From positions 1 through 64,000 of the forward strand of contig JALXDL010000031.1 of the NCBI GenBank assembly GCA_026990385.1: a DNA stretch of 64,000 nucleotides, in the 5' to 3' direction. Shown here one piece after another: positions 42,925 through 51,750 of this stretch. Under the pieces are notes generated by a model. The model was not told the origin of the DNA and did no database searches. It was given only the letters and a program-made list of their open reading frames with translations. Position 1 is the first letter of the stretch, and each line of letters begins with the position of its first letter. A program made the position numbers and the translations under genes. The stretch is from DRKI01 sp011051875. GTDB taxonomy: Bacteria > Desulfobacterota > Desulfobulbia > Desulfobulbales > Desulfobulbaceae.

Positions 42925-45678
42925 ATGAAGCTGATACAGGAATCTCCCTTCAGGCCGTCGGCGGAGTCTCTGCTCGTCTTTTCGCTTCTGGCCGTACTGA
43001 TCCTGGCTGCCCTCTGGCCCTGGCCGCTCCACTTCCGGACCGGGTTTCCGGATCATTTCGATCCCCCCTTCCATGCCTGGAAGCTGCAGGTGGGGGCGGA
43101 CAAGATCCTGCGCCACCAACTGGTTCCGGATACCCAGACCAATGTCTACTATCCCTATGCCAACGAGTTCTACTTCGATGCCCTGCTCTGGCCCCAGGCC
43201 ATGCTGGCGGCCCTGCTCGGCCTTGCCGGCTGTGGCCCGGTCCTGACCTACAACCTGGTCTTTCTCTTCTTCTGGGCCCTCTCCGGTCTCTGCATGTACC
43301 TGGTCCTGCGCGAGCTGGGCCTGGTCCGCCTGCCCGCCCTGTTCGGCGGCGCCGCCATGTGCCTGATTCCCTACCGGATCAGCTACTACGTGGAGTTCAA
43401 CATGCAGATGTGTTTCGGCCTGCCCCTGTTCCTCCTGTTCTGGGTCCGCTACGCCCGGCGGCCGGGGATGGGCAATGCCATCGGTCTCGGCCTGGCCTTC
43501 TGGCTGCAGGCGGTGAGCGAGCTGTACCAGGCTGTCATCCTGGCGCTCTCCTTCCCGCTCCTTGCTCTGCCCTATCTCCATGATATTTTCCGCCGCCATG
43601 GCCGCAGGCCGCGTCTCTACCTCTCGGTGGCCGCCGGCCTGGCCACGGTGGTCCCCCTCTGCCTGCTCTACCTGGAGCCCTATTTCACCCTCTTCCAAGG
43701 CGGCTACGGCCGCAGCGCCAGCGAGATGACCAGGCACTCGCTGGAGCCGCTCGCTTACCTGGGGCGGTGGTTGCCGGCCCTGATTCTGCCTCCTGCCACG
43801 GTCGACCGGATCAAGTTCGACGAGATGAGCGTGTTCCCGTCCCTGACCCTGCTGCTGCTGGTGGCTGGCTACGCCACTGCAACGCGGCATCTCTTCCGGC
43901 ATGCTGCACCGGACGGCAGGCGCGACCCGGCGGACATTCTGCGCATGCTTCGCTTCACGGGCCTGGCCGTATTTGCCGGCCTGGTCCTCTATCTTGGCCG
44001 GTTCGGCGGCACCGGTTCAGGCCCGTTGCTCTTCTGGCTTGGTAACGGGAGCCTGGTCCTGGCGTTGGCAGCCACCCTGTTCCTTGCCGTCCTTGATCCG
44101 CCGGAGCAGCCCGCCGCCCGCCTCTGCCGGGGACTTGCCGCGGCAGCCCTGCTCTGTTTCATCCTCAGTCTTGGCCCGACCCTGATGGTGCTCTCTGACA
44201 GGGCCAGTGGTGAGAGCCTGGTTTTTTCCCTGGTCAGCCACGTCTTTCCCCTCAACGGCTTCAGGGTCATGTCCCGGTTCAGCATCATTGTCATGATCTT
44301 TCTGGTCGTGGCCGGCGCCTGTTTCCTGGCCAGGCTGGCGGAGCGCAGACCGATGTCGCGCTGGCTGGTCCTGCCCGCCCTGCTCGCCCTGCTCCTGGAG
44401 GCCCATGCCATCCCGCACCCCTATCGCCGATACTCCCTGCCCATTGCCCGCTCCACCCTGGATGCCATCCGCAGCCGGGACGCCTCCTTTACCGTTGTTC
44501 CCCTGGGTAAGCGCTCCCTGGACGCACGCTACATGCTGGGGATCGGTTCCACCCGCACCCTGCTGGTCAACGGCTTTGGCGGTTTTGCCCCGGCCCTGCA
44601 GCTCAAGATCGGCCGGGCCTTGCGGCAACGGCCGGATCGCGCCTTCAGCCTGATCAGCTCCATCTGGCCACCCTCCATGCTCATCGTGGACAGGCAGGCC
44701 CTGGCCCGGTTCAATGCCGTCGGCTACGCCACCACCGAGGCCATGGTCAGGGCCCGCGGCACCCTGGTCACCGCTGATCGGAATTTCGCCCTCTATGCCA
44801 TGAACGAGCCGGACGGGCCGGTTGACGAATACCGCCGTTTTGTCCGGAGTGATTTCCTGCGCGCAAGCCCCCTGTTCAGCTTCGAGGCCAGGAGTGATGC
44901 CCCGGGAGGCCAGGACCTGTTCGTGCTTCTCAACGGAACGGTTGTTGCCGCGGTGCATGCCACCGCCGACTGGCGGCAACACCGGATCCTTCTGCCCCGG
45001 GCCGGTATCACCGGTATTGACTATGAGATGGTCTTTGTCCGCGGACTGGACGGGCAGGGGCCGTGGATGGCGAGAAACGGGACCTTTGGCCCGGCGCCGG
45101 CGTCAGCGCCGGGGAAGACGCCGGATTACGCCGGCCTGGCAACATGGGTCTGGCGCCAGGGTGCCCCCTCCTGGATGCACTACGTAACGGCCCTGCCGTC
45201 TGCCGCAGTTGCCGTGAACCTCGAGTTCCGCAACCATGTGCGGCTCGTCGGCATCGAGCTGCCCCGCCGGCCCGTTGTCGCGGGCGAGACCGTGCGCCTG
45301 CGCACTTTCTGGACCATCCCGTCCTCCCTGGGCCGGGTAGCGCTCGTTGCCCGGATCGGCTTTGCCGGGCCGGAAGGGGAAGGTTTTTCCTCCAGCCGCG
45401 CCCTGGTGCACCGGATGCCGGTGACCTTTATCATCAGTCAGCCGGTTGGCAAGATCTTTGTCGAGCCGTTCCGTCTCGTTGTTCCCGCCACCGCCGCGGC
45501 GGCAGACTATCGTTTCCAGGTGCAGCTCAGAGAGGCGGTCAGCGGCCGGCCCATCCGCGCCTCGGCAATCCTGCCGCCGGAGCAGCAGCCGATCCTGCGC
45601 ATTGGGGAGGCGGCCGCAACCGGGGTGTCCCCTCGTCAGCATCATTCAATCCCGGTTCAATCCGATCATCGTCCGTGA
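42925..45678 (+). CDS. Large GT-C-like integral membrane protein
   Basis: 917 residues, about 13 membrane segments up to ~510. The first loop (DHFDPPFHAWKLQV) and NVYYPYANEFYFDALLWPQ match the corresponding loops in the proteins at 5834, 31976 and 52805. The periplasmic C-terminal ~380 residues are beta-rich, with FVLLNGTVVAAVH and a long final domain (VAGETVRLRTFWTIPSSLGRV). Probable sugar transferase using a lipid-linked donor, possibly the polyprenyl-phosphate pentose made by the UbiA/HAD pair upstream. The stop overlaps the next start (GTGA). Confidence 0.7.
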   Translation: MKLIQESPFRPSAESLLVFSLLAVLILAALWPWPLHFRTGFPDHFDPPFHAWKLQVGADKILRHQLVPDTQTNVYYPYANEFYFDALLWPQAMLAALLGLAGCGPVLTYNLVFLFFWALSGLCMYLVLRELGLVRLPALFGGAAMCLIPYRISYYVEFNMQMCFGLPLFLLFWVRYARRPGMGNAIGLGLAFWLQAVSELYQAVILALSFPLLALPYLHDIFRRHGRRPRLYLSVAAGLATVVPLCLLYLEPYFTLFQGGYGRSASEMTRHSLEPLAYLGRWLPALILPPATVDRIKFDEMSVFPSLTLLLLVAGYATATRHLFRHAAPDGRRDPADILRMLRFTGLAVFAGLVLYLGRFGGTGSGPLLFWLGNGSLVLALAATLFLAVLDPPEQPAARLCRGLAAAALLCFILSLGPTLMVLSDRASGESLVFSLVSHVFPLNGFRVMSRFSIIVMIFLVVAGACFLARLAERRPMSRWLVLPALLALLLEAHAIPHPYRRYSLPIARSTLDAIRSRDASFTVVPLGKRSLDARYMLGIGSTRTLLVNGFGGFAPALQLKIGRALRQRPDRAFSLISSIWPPSMLIVDRQALARFNAVGYATTEAMVRARGTLVTADRNFALYAMNEPDGPVDEYRRFVRSDFLRASPLFSFEARSDAPGGQDLFVLLNGTVVAAVHATADWRQHRILLPRAGITGIDYEMVFVRGLDGQGPWMARNGTFGPAPASAPGKTPDYAGLATWVWRQGAPSWMHYVTALPSAAVAVNLEFRNHVRLVGIELPRRPVVAGETVRLRTFWTIPSSLGRVALVARIGFAGPEGEGFSSSRALVHRMPVTFIISQPVGKIFVEPFRLVVPATAAAADYRFQVQLREAVSGRPIRASAILPPEQQPILRIGEAAATGVSPRQHHSIPVQSDHRP

Positions 45679-47582
45679 ACAGGTTTATCTTTTCCGCATC
45701 GTCCCGGGCCCTGCTGCCTCTCGGGGCATTGCTGGTCTTCTGTGCCAGCTGGTGGCTGGGGCAGCTGGTCTTTCTCAACGCCCCGCTGACAACCGACGAG
45801 AACGCCTATGTCTTCCAGGCGTACTGTTTTGCCGATGGTATCCTGGCCCGGCCGGCGCCGGAGCCGAAACGGATGTTTCCGCACGAGATGCTGATCATGG
45901 ACGACCAGGCCGGATGGCTGTCCCGCTATCCTCCGGGGCATGCGGCCTGGCTGACACCGGGGGTCCTGGCCGGCCAGCCCCGGCTCATGGTTGCCCTGGC
46001 GGCTGCGCTCAGCTTCCTGGTCATGGGGCGGCTCGGTATGCTGCTCGGGTTTTCCCGTTTCCTGATGCCGGCCCTGCTCCTGGTCTCCCCCTATTTTCTG
46101 TTCATGCACGGAACCCTGCTCAGTCACAGCTCAGGCCTGCTGGCCGCCTCCCTCATGCTGCTGGCCTATATCCGCCTGAAGCAGGGCGGATCGCTGCTCT
46201 TCGGAGTCTTGGCCGGCCTGGCCTGGGCGACCCTGTTTCTCAATAGAACCTACACCGCCGCTCTCATCGCCGTGCCCTTCGGCGTTGATGCCGTGGTGGA
46301 CCTGGTCCGGCAGCGCACGGCCCGGAATCTGGCCGGGACCCTGCTCTTTGTCATGGCCTCGGGCCTGGGGCTTGCCCTCTTTCTGTTCTACAACCAGCTG
46401 ACCGTGGGTGATCCCTGGACACCGACCTATCTCTACTACCAGGCCAGTGACGCCCTGGGGTTCGGGCCCCGTCCCCCGGGCCAGATCCCGTCTGTCCACA
46501 CTCCCGGTTCCGGCCTGCGGGCCATGGGGGAGAACCTGCTTTTGCTCGACCGGTGGCTGTTCGGGTTCCCGGGTTCCCTGGTCCTTGTCCTCGGTCTCGG
46601 CCTGTTTGGCTGGAACAGGCGCTGGAGTCCGCTCTGCCTTGCGGCACCGTTCTGCGTCTGGCTGGGCTACGTGCTGTTCTGGTTCGATGGTATCCGGCTG
46701 GTGGGCCCGGTCTACTATTTCGAGACCCTGGTCTTTCTCCTGGTCCTGGCCTGTTTCGGCCTGCAGCGGCTCCACCGGTCGGCGGCACTGCTGCCCGTCC
46801 GGCTGCGGCCGGTACTCGCGGCATTGTCCTGGCTTGTCGTGGCCTGCTGCGCCTTGCTGTTCAGCCGGCAGCAGTCTGGTCTGCTCCGGGCCTGGCAGGA
46901 CCTGGGGGGCCAGTACCGCGCCCTGCTGCAAAAGGCGCCGCCAGGCAGCCTGATCCTTGCACCCAGGATCGAGGGCATGCGTTATGTCAGCCGGGGCATG
47001 GCCTTCAATCCCAGGGGGCTGGCCAGTGATCCCCTGGTGGCGTCCACGGACAAACTGGACCGGCGCGTCCTGGCCGGGGCATTTCCCGGGCGGACCCCCT
47101 ACAGCCTGGTCCTGGACAACGGCCGCCTGCGGCTGGAGCCCTTTGTCGACCAAAGCCCGATCCGGATTCACATGTCCGTGGCCGATACCTTGTGCAGGAC
47201 AGGCGAGAACCATGACAGCGGGGCAGGAGAGAGACAGCGGATCGCCCGCTCCGGCATTCATCCGCCGGACTGGCTGGCCTACGGGGTGTCGTTATGGATT
47301 GGACCGGGAAGCTACCACCTGCAGGTTTCCCTGCAGGTGGAAGGGATCCGGGCCGATGCGCCGCTGGTGGTCGATGTGGCCACAGGTGGCGGCAGCCGGA
47401 TCCTTGCCCGGCGCACAGTCAGTGCTTCCGGAACGGACATGGTGGAGGTGGCCTTCCATGTCACCCGCTCCACCAGGATCGAACCCAGGATCTATTACAA
47501 CGGCACCGGTACGGTGGCCGCCGGGATCATGAAGATCGTCCAGGTGAATGATGCAGGGGCCGGGAAGGCGGCCGGATCGTGA
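45675..47582 (+). CDS. GT39/ArnT-like integral membrane protein with C-terminal beta-sandwich
   Basis: 635 residues from GTG 45675, overlapping the previous stop by four bases; the longer open frame upstream is a shadow of the preceding gene. The first periplasmic loop TTDENAYVFQAYCFADG holds the D-E pair typical of family 39-type GT-C enzymes, then WLSRYPPGHAAWLTPG. Eleven or so membrane segments to ~410. The tail contains WLAYGVSLWIGPGSYHLQV (~533) and a final beta-sandwich like those at 5834 and 25074. Predicted envelope glycosyltransferase; acceptor unknown. Confidence 0.75.
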   Translation: MNRFIFSASSRALLPLGALLVFCASWWLGQLVFLNAPLTTDENAYVFQAYCFADGILARPAPEPKRMFPHEMLIMDDQAGWLSRYPPGHAAWLTPGVLAGQPRLMVALAAALSFLVMGRLGMLLGFSRFLMPALLLVSPYFLFMHGTLLSHSSGLLAASLMLLAYIRLKQGGSLLFGVLAGLAWATLFLNRTYTAALIAVPFGVDAVVDLVRQRTARNLAGTLLFVMASGLGLALFLFYNQLTVGDPWTPTYLYYQASDALGFGPRPPGQIPSVHTPGSGLRAMGENLLLLDRWLFGFPGSLVLVLGLGLFGWNRRWSPLCLAAPFCVWLGYVLFWFDGIRLVGPVYYFETLVFLLVLACFGLQRLHRSAALLPVRLRPVLAALSWLVVACCALLFSRQQSGLLRAWQDLGGQYRALLQKAPPGSLILAPRIEGMRYVSRGMAFNPRGLASDPLVASTDKLDRRVLAGAFPGRTPYSLVLDNGRLRLEPFVDQSPIRIHMSVADTLCRTGENHDSGAGERQRIARSGIHPPDWLAYGVSLWIGPGSYHLQVSLQVEGIRADAPLVVDVATGGGSRILARRTVSASGTDMVEVAFHVTRSTRIEPRIYYNGTGTVAAGIMKIVQVNDAGAGKAAGS

Positions 47583-47594
47583 CAGGTGAAAATG

Positions 47595-49232
47595 ATGGCA
47601 AAGAGACATCGCATTGCACTGCTGGTCCTGGTGGCGGCTCTTGCCGGCCTGCTGGTCAGTTTGAACCTGGCCGCCCTGGTCAACCGCCTGGTGATCGCAC
47701 CGAGGGCGGTCCGGGCACAACAGGGATGGCGGGTCTGTTTTTCCGGCCCGGCCCGCTCACTGCCTGTGGACGGATATACCGCTTTTCTGGAAGGGGGCAG
47801 CAGGGTGGGCCTGAATCCCGATTTCCATCATGTCGTCGCCTGGAGCGCCTGGTTCGTTCCGGAGACAGGCCAGTACAAGATGGGATTCGCTGCCGACGGA
47901 ACAGCGGACCTGTGGCTGGACGGCAGGCCGGTGATACGGGTCCGGCCCGGGACCGGCAGCCGGCATGCACCGGAACGTTGGCTTGCCCTGCGCCGTGGGG
48001 TACACCTGCTCCGTGTTGAGCTGGACAGTGCGTCCGGCGGTGGCGAGTTTTCCATCGGTGTGCGCATCCCGCCGCTCATGCGAATGAAACACCTGGAGGG
48101 TGATATGGTGGCCATGCCCCGGCTGGGCAGCCTGGATACCTGGTGGTGGATCATGCGCCTGGCAAGGCCCATGGCCCTGTTTTCCGGTGCCCTGGCAATG
48201 AGCGTGCTTCTCTACCTCCTCCTGCCGCTGACCCTGGCCCACCGTTCCCTGGCTGTGAGCGTCACCGTCCTCCTGGCCCTGGCCCCCTCCCTGCTCATCC
48301 CGGACATGGGCCGGCGCGAGCCCTACATCGGCCCCATGGTCCACCGGGAGCTTGCCCGCAGGCAGCCGCAGTTCGTATTCATCGGCAACTCCATGCTCTG
48401 GAGCCGGATCGACGACAACCTGCTCTCCCACCTCCTGGGCGGCGTGCCGACCTACTCCATCGTCAACTTTGGCGGTCTGTCCGCCATCCATTACCTGGCC
48501 CTGAAGTACCTGCTCATTCCCAGCAACATCCATCCCAGGCGGGTTTTCATCTTCTTCCGGGGCACCACCCTGGTCCAGCCGTCCATGCGGACCACGGGAC
48601 CCTATTACGAGGCCCTGATCAGGAGGATCTCGCCCGGTCCGGACGCGGAGTTCGAGCGCCTGGCCCACGGTCGCCGTGTCTCCGTGGCATCGGGCCTCCG
48701 CCTGGCCCTGAACAGGATGTTCGCGGTCCAGGGCAACCGCAGGAGTGTGCGGGACGCCCTGGGGCAGGCAGCCCTGTTCATGGTCGTGCCCGGCCTGGAC
48801 AACGGGCATGCAAAGGAGCGGCAGCAGCTGCTGGCCCGGGTCAATGAGCGTTTCGGCCTGAAGAATGTTGGCGCGGCCATGGACCAGGAGTCCATGCGGA
48901 GCAATGCACGGGACCCCCTGGACTTCAGGAGCGCAGTCAACGATTCCTTCCTGCCGGCCATCATTCGTCTTGCCCGCGAGCATGACCTGCCCCTGGCCTT
49001 CATCCGTGTCCAGGAGCGTCCGCCCGCGGACGGGCTGATGCAGGATACACCGGAGATGCAGCGGTTCATGGCCGATCTCCGCTCCTACCTGGAGCAAAAC
49101 AACGTCGCACTCTATGATTTCACCGGTGACCCCGAGCTGCCCCTGGCCATGTACGGTCAGGGCGACCATATCCGGGAACCGAAAGAATATACCCCCATTT
49201 TTTTCAAGCGGGTCCGGACCCTTCTGCAATGA
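47595..49232 (+). CDS. PA14-like/SGNH-like membrane-anchored partner of MBOAT acyltransferase
   Basis: 545 residues. N-terminal membrane anchor, then a PA14-like beta-domain (~40-165) with AWFVPETGQYKMGFAADG and DLWLDGRPVI. One or two membrane segments at ~185-240 lead to an SGNH-like domain starting FVFIGNSMLWSRID, with a C-terminal GDHIREPKEY that may give the Asp/His pair. AlgJ/AlgX- and DltD-like proteins work with MBOAT acyltransferases in the same way, and an MBOAT gene overlaps by four bases. AGGTG six bases before ATG 47595 favours this start; ATG 47592 and GTG 47586 are also possible. Confidence 0.75.
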   Translation: MAKRHRIALLVLVAALAGLLVSLNLAALVNRLVIAPRAVRAQQGWRVCFSGPARSLPVDGYTAFLEGGSRVGLNPDFHHVVAWSAWFVPETGQYKMGFAADGTADLWLDGRPVIRVRPGTGSRHAPERWLALRRGVHLLRVELDSASGGGEFSIGVRIPPLMRMKHLEGDMVAMPRLGSLDTWWWIMRLARPMALFSGALAMSVLLYLLLPLTLAHRSLAVSVTVLLALAPSLLIPDMGRREPYIGPMVHRELARRQPQFVFIGNSMLWSRIDDNLLSHLLGGVPTYSIVNFGGLSAIHYLALKYLLIPSNIHPRRVFIFFRGTTLVQPSMRTTGPYYEALIRRISPGPDAEFERLAHGRRVSVASGLRLALNRMFAVQGNRRSVRDALGQAALFMVVPGLDNGHAKERQQLLARVNERFGLKNVGAAMDQESMRSNARDPLDFRSAVNDSFLPAIIRLAREHDLPLAFIRVQERPPADGLMQDTPEMQRFMADLRSYLEQNNVALYDFTGDPELPLAMYGQGDHIREPKEYTPIFFKRVRTLLQ

Positions 49233-50665
49233 GTTTCAACAGTATTCCCTATCTTCTCTTCCTGCCGATGGTCTTTGCCGTCTACTGGCTGCTGCCCACC
49301 AGGATGTGGCAGAACGTCTTTCTCCTGGCAGCCAGTTATTTTTTCCTGGGCTTTGTCCAGCCCTGGTTCGCACTCCTCATCCTTGCCGTCTCCTCGGTCA
49401 ACTACCTGGCCGGCCTGGCCATGCAGCGCTGGCCGCGGCAGAAGCGGCTGGTCCTGGTTTCGGCCCTGGTCTTCTGCCTCGGCGTGCTGGGCTATTTCAA
49501 GTATGCGAATTTTTTCCTCGACAACGTGGCCGCCCTGTTCGCGGCCCTGGGGCTGACCACCTTTCGTCCGTCGCTTGCTGTTATCCTGCCGGTGGGTATC
49601 TCTTTCTATACCTTCCAGGCCCTGGCCTACAGTGTCGACGTGTACAGGAAACGGACAGAACCGCAGCGTAATTTCATCGATTTCTGTCTCTTTATTTCTT
49701 TCTTCCCACAACTGGTCGCAGGCCCAATCGAACGTTCCGGCGACCTGATGCCGCAGGTGGAGAACCGCCGCCGGGTGACACCGGCCCGCATAAACCATGG
49801 TCTGATGCTGCTCTGCTGGGGATTTTTCAAGAAAATGGTCATTGCCGACAATACCGGCCTCATTGCCTACAAGGTTTTTTCCCTCACCGATCCGGGATTC
49901 TACCTGGTCTGGACCGGTGTGTTCGCCTTTGCCATCCAGATCCTTGCCGATTTCTGGGCCTATACCGATATCGCCCGCGGTTCGGCCCTGCTGCTGGGTT
50001 TCCGGCTTTCGCGCAACTTCGATCATCCCTATTTCGCCACCTCGCCGGCCGATTTCTGGCGGCGCTGGCACATGTCGCTCTCCTACTGGCTGCGGGACTA
50101 TGTCTACATTCCCCTGGGCGGATCGCGGGTGGGCTCCGCCAGGGCCGCCGGCAACATCATGATCACCTTTCTTCTCTCCGGCCTGTGGCACGGAGCGAGC
50201 TGGAACTTTGTGTTATGGGGTGGCTACCACGGCCTGCTCGTCTTGGGGCAGCGCGGACTGCGGAAACTCGTCCGCCGGCTGCCCCTCCCGGACCCGGGCC
50301 GTCTGCGGCCCGGCGTTCAGGGCGCAAAATGGCTGGTCACCTTTGTTCTTGTCTGCATCGGCTGGCTGATGTTCCGGGTGACCGATACCGACCGGTTGTT
50401 CGGTCTGCTGCACCTGGCGCCGTGGCATGCCGGTCCGGACGAAGCAGGGATTGCGGCCTACCTCTTTTTTCTCAGCCTGCTCTACTCGCTCCCCATCTGG
50501 CTGCACGGCCTGGCCCACCTGCGCTGGATGCGGCATCACCGGTTGGGGGATGCCCTGCCGGACAGGCTGCTCATGGCCCGGCCCCTGCTCATGGGCCTGC
50601 TCCTGCTGGGTATCCTGGTCCTGCGCAGCCCTGAACCGTCCACCTTTATTTATTTTCAGTTTTAA
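49229..50665 (+). CDS. MBOAT-family O-acyltransferase (AlgI/DltB-like)
   Basis: 478 residues, ten to twelve membrane segments. PYLLFLPMVFAVYW at the start, SFYTFQALAYSVDVYRK, ADFWRRWHMSLSYWLRDYVY and the catalytic histidine in LSGLWHGASWNFVLWG are diagnostic of the AlgI group. It passes acyl groups (usually acetyl) across the inner membrane for O-acylation of an exported polysaccharide. Translationally coupled to the PA14-SGNH gene, which is likely the periplasmic acceptor-side partner. Confidence 0.93.
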   Translation: MSFNSIPYLLFLPMVFAVYWLLPTRMWQNVFLLAASYFFLGFVQPWFALLILAVSSVNYLAGLAMQRWPRQKRLVLVSALVFCLGVLGYFKYANFFLDNVAALFAALGLTTFRPSLAVILPVGISFYTFQALAYSVDVYRKRTEPQRNFIDFCLFISFFPQLVAGPIERSGDLMPQVENRRRVTPARINHGLMLLCWGFFKKMVIADNTGLIAYKVFSLTDPGFYLVWTGVFAFAIQILADFWAYTDIARGSALLLGFRLSRNFDHPYFATSPADFWRRWHMSLSYWLRDYVYIPLGGSRVGSARAAGNIMITFLLSGLWHGASWNFVLWGGYHGLLVLGQRGLRKLVRRLPLPDPGRLRPGVQGAKWLVTFVLVCIGWLMFRVTDTDRLFGLLHLAPWHAGPDEAGIAAYLFFLSLLYSLPIWLHGLAHLRWMRHHRLGDALPDRLLMARPLLMGLLLLGILVLRSPEPSTFIYFQF

Positions 50666-50775
50666 CTTGCAACTTGCCACAGGATGGCACACGATAGTGG
50701 CCAATTTCATGTCGGAGCGGGCACCGGTGGTCCGCGATTCCGGAAGTCCATTCAAACGCAACTCAGGGAGGGGTA

Positions 50776-51735
50776 ATGACAAGTCTCCGTCGGATCAGGA
50801 TCCTGGTGACAGGGGGAGCCGGTTTCCTGGGCTCGCATCTCTGCGAACGCCTTCTGGCCGAAGGCTGCACGGTTCTCTGCGTGGATAACTATTTCACCGG
50901 CACGAGGGACAACATCCTGCCCTTTCTCGACAATCCCCAGTTCGAGATCATGCGGCACGATGTCACCTTCCCGCTCTACGTGGAGGTGGACGAGATCTAC
51001 AACCTGGCCTGTCCGGCCTCGCCCATCCACTACCAGTTCGACCCGGTCCAGACCACCAAGACTTCGGTGCATGGCGCCATCAATATGCTGGGCCTGGCCA
51101 AGCGCACCGGGGCCCGGATATTTCAGGCCTCCACCAGCGAGGTCTACGGCGATCCGGAGATCCATCCCCAGACCGAGGACTACTGGGGACATGTCAATCC
51201 CATCGGCCTGCGCTCCTGCTACGACGAGGGCAAGCGATGCGCCGAGACCCTCTTTTTCGACTATCACCGGCAGCACCGGGTCCGGATCAAGGTGGGCCGG
51301 ATCTTTAATACCTACGGTCCCCGCATGCACCCCGACGACGGCCGCGTTGTGTCCAACTTCATCGTCCAGGCGCTCAAGAACGAGCCCATTACCATCTACG
51401 GCGACGGCTCCCAGACCAGGTCGTTCTGCTACGTGGATGACCTGATCGAGCTCTTTCTGCGCTTCATGGCCTCGGACGAGGATTTCACGGGCCCCATGAA
51501 CATGGGCAACCCGGGCGAATTTTCCATCATCGAGCTGGCCGAGCAGATCATTGACCTGACCGGCTCGGGTTCGGAGATCGTCTTCAAGCCGCTGCCATCG
51601 GACGATCCAAGGCAGCGGCGGCCGGATATCACCCTGGCCAGGGAGAAACTGGGGTGGGAGCCCCGTGTCGGCCTGCGCCAGGGACTGGAGAAGACCATAC
51701 CCTATTTCGAGGCCCTGCTGGCAGGGCGTAACTGA
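50776..51735 (+). CDS. UDP-glucuronate decarboxylase (UDP-xylose synthase) type SDR
   Basis: 319 residues. GGAGFLGSHLC at 14-24, STSEVYGDPEIHPQ, the YDEGKR catalytic Tyr/Lys segment, NTYGPRMHPDDGRVVSNF and DGSQTRSFCYVDDL are characteristic of UXS, which makes UDP-xylose from UDP-glucuronate. A GGGAGGGG ribosome site lies before ATG 50776. UDP-xylose could feed glycosyltransferases here or be a precursor of other pentoses. A GT2-GtrA gene follows. Confidence 0.9.
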   Translation: MTSLRRIRILVTGGAGFLGSHLCERLLAEGCTVLCVDNYFTGTRDNILPFLDNPQFEIMRHDVTFPLYVEVDEIYNLACPASPIHYQFDPVQTTKTSVHGAINMLGLAKRTGARIFQASTSEVYGDPEIHPQTEDYWGHVNPIGLRSCYDEGKRCAETLFFDYHRQHRVRIKVGRIFNTYGPRMHPDDGRVVSNFIVQALKNEPITIYGDGSQTRSFCYVDDLIELFLRFMASDEDFTGPMNMGNPGEFSIIELAEQIIDLTGSGSEIVFKPLPSDDPRQRRPDITLAREKLGWEPRVGLRQGLEKTIPYFEALLAGRN

Positions 51736-51750
51736 CGGAAAAACGGGACC

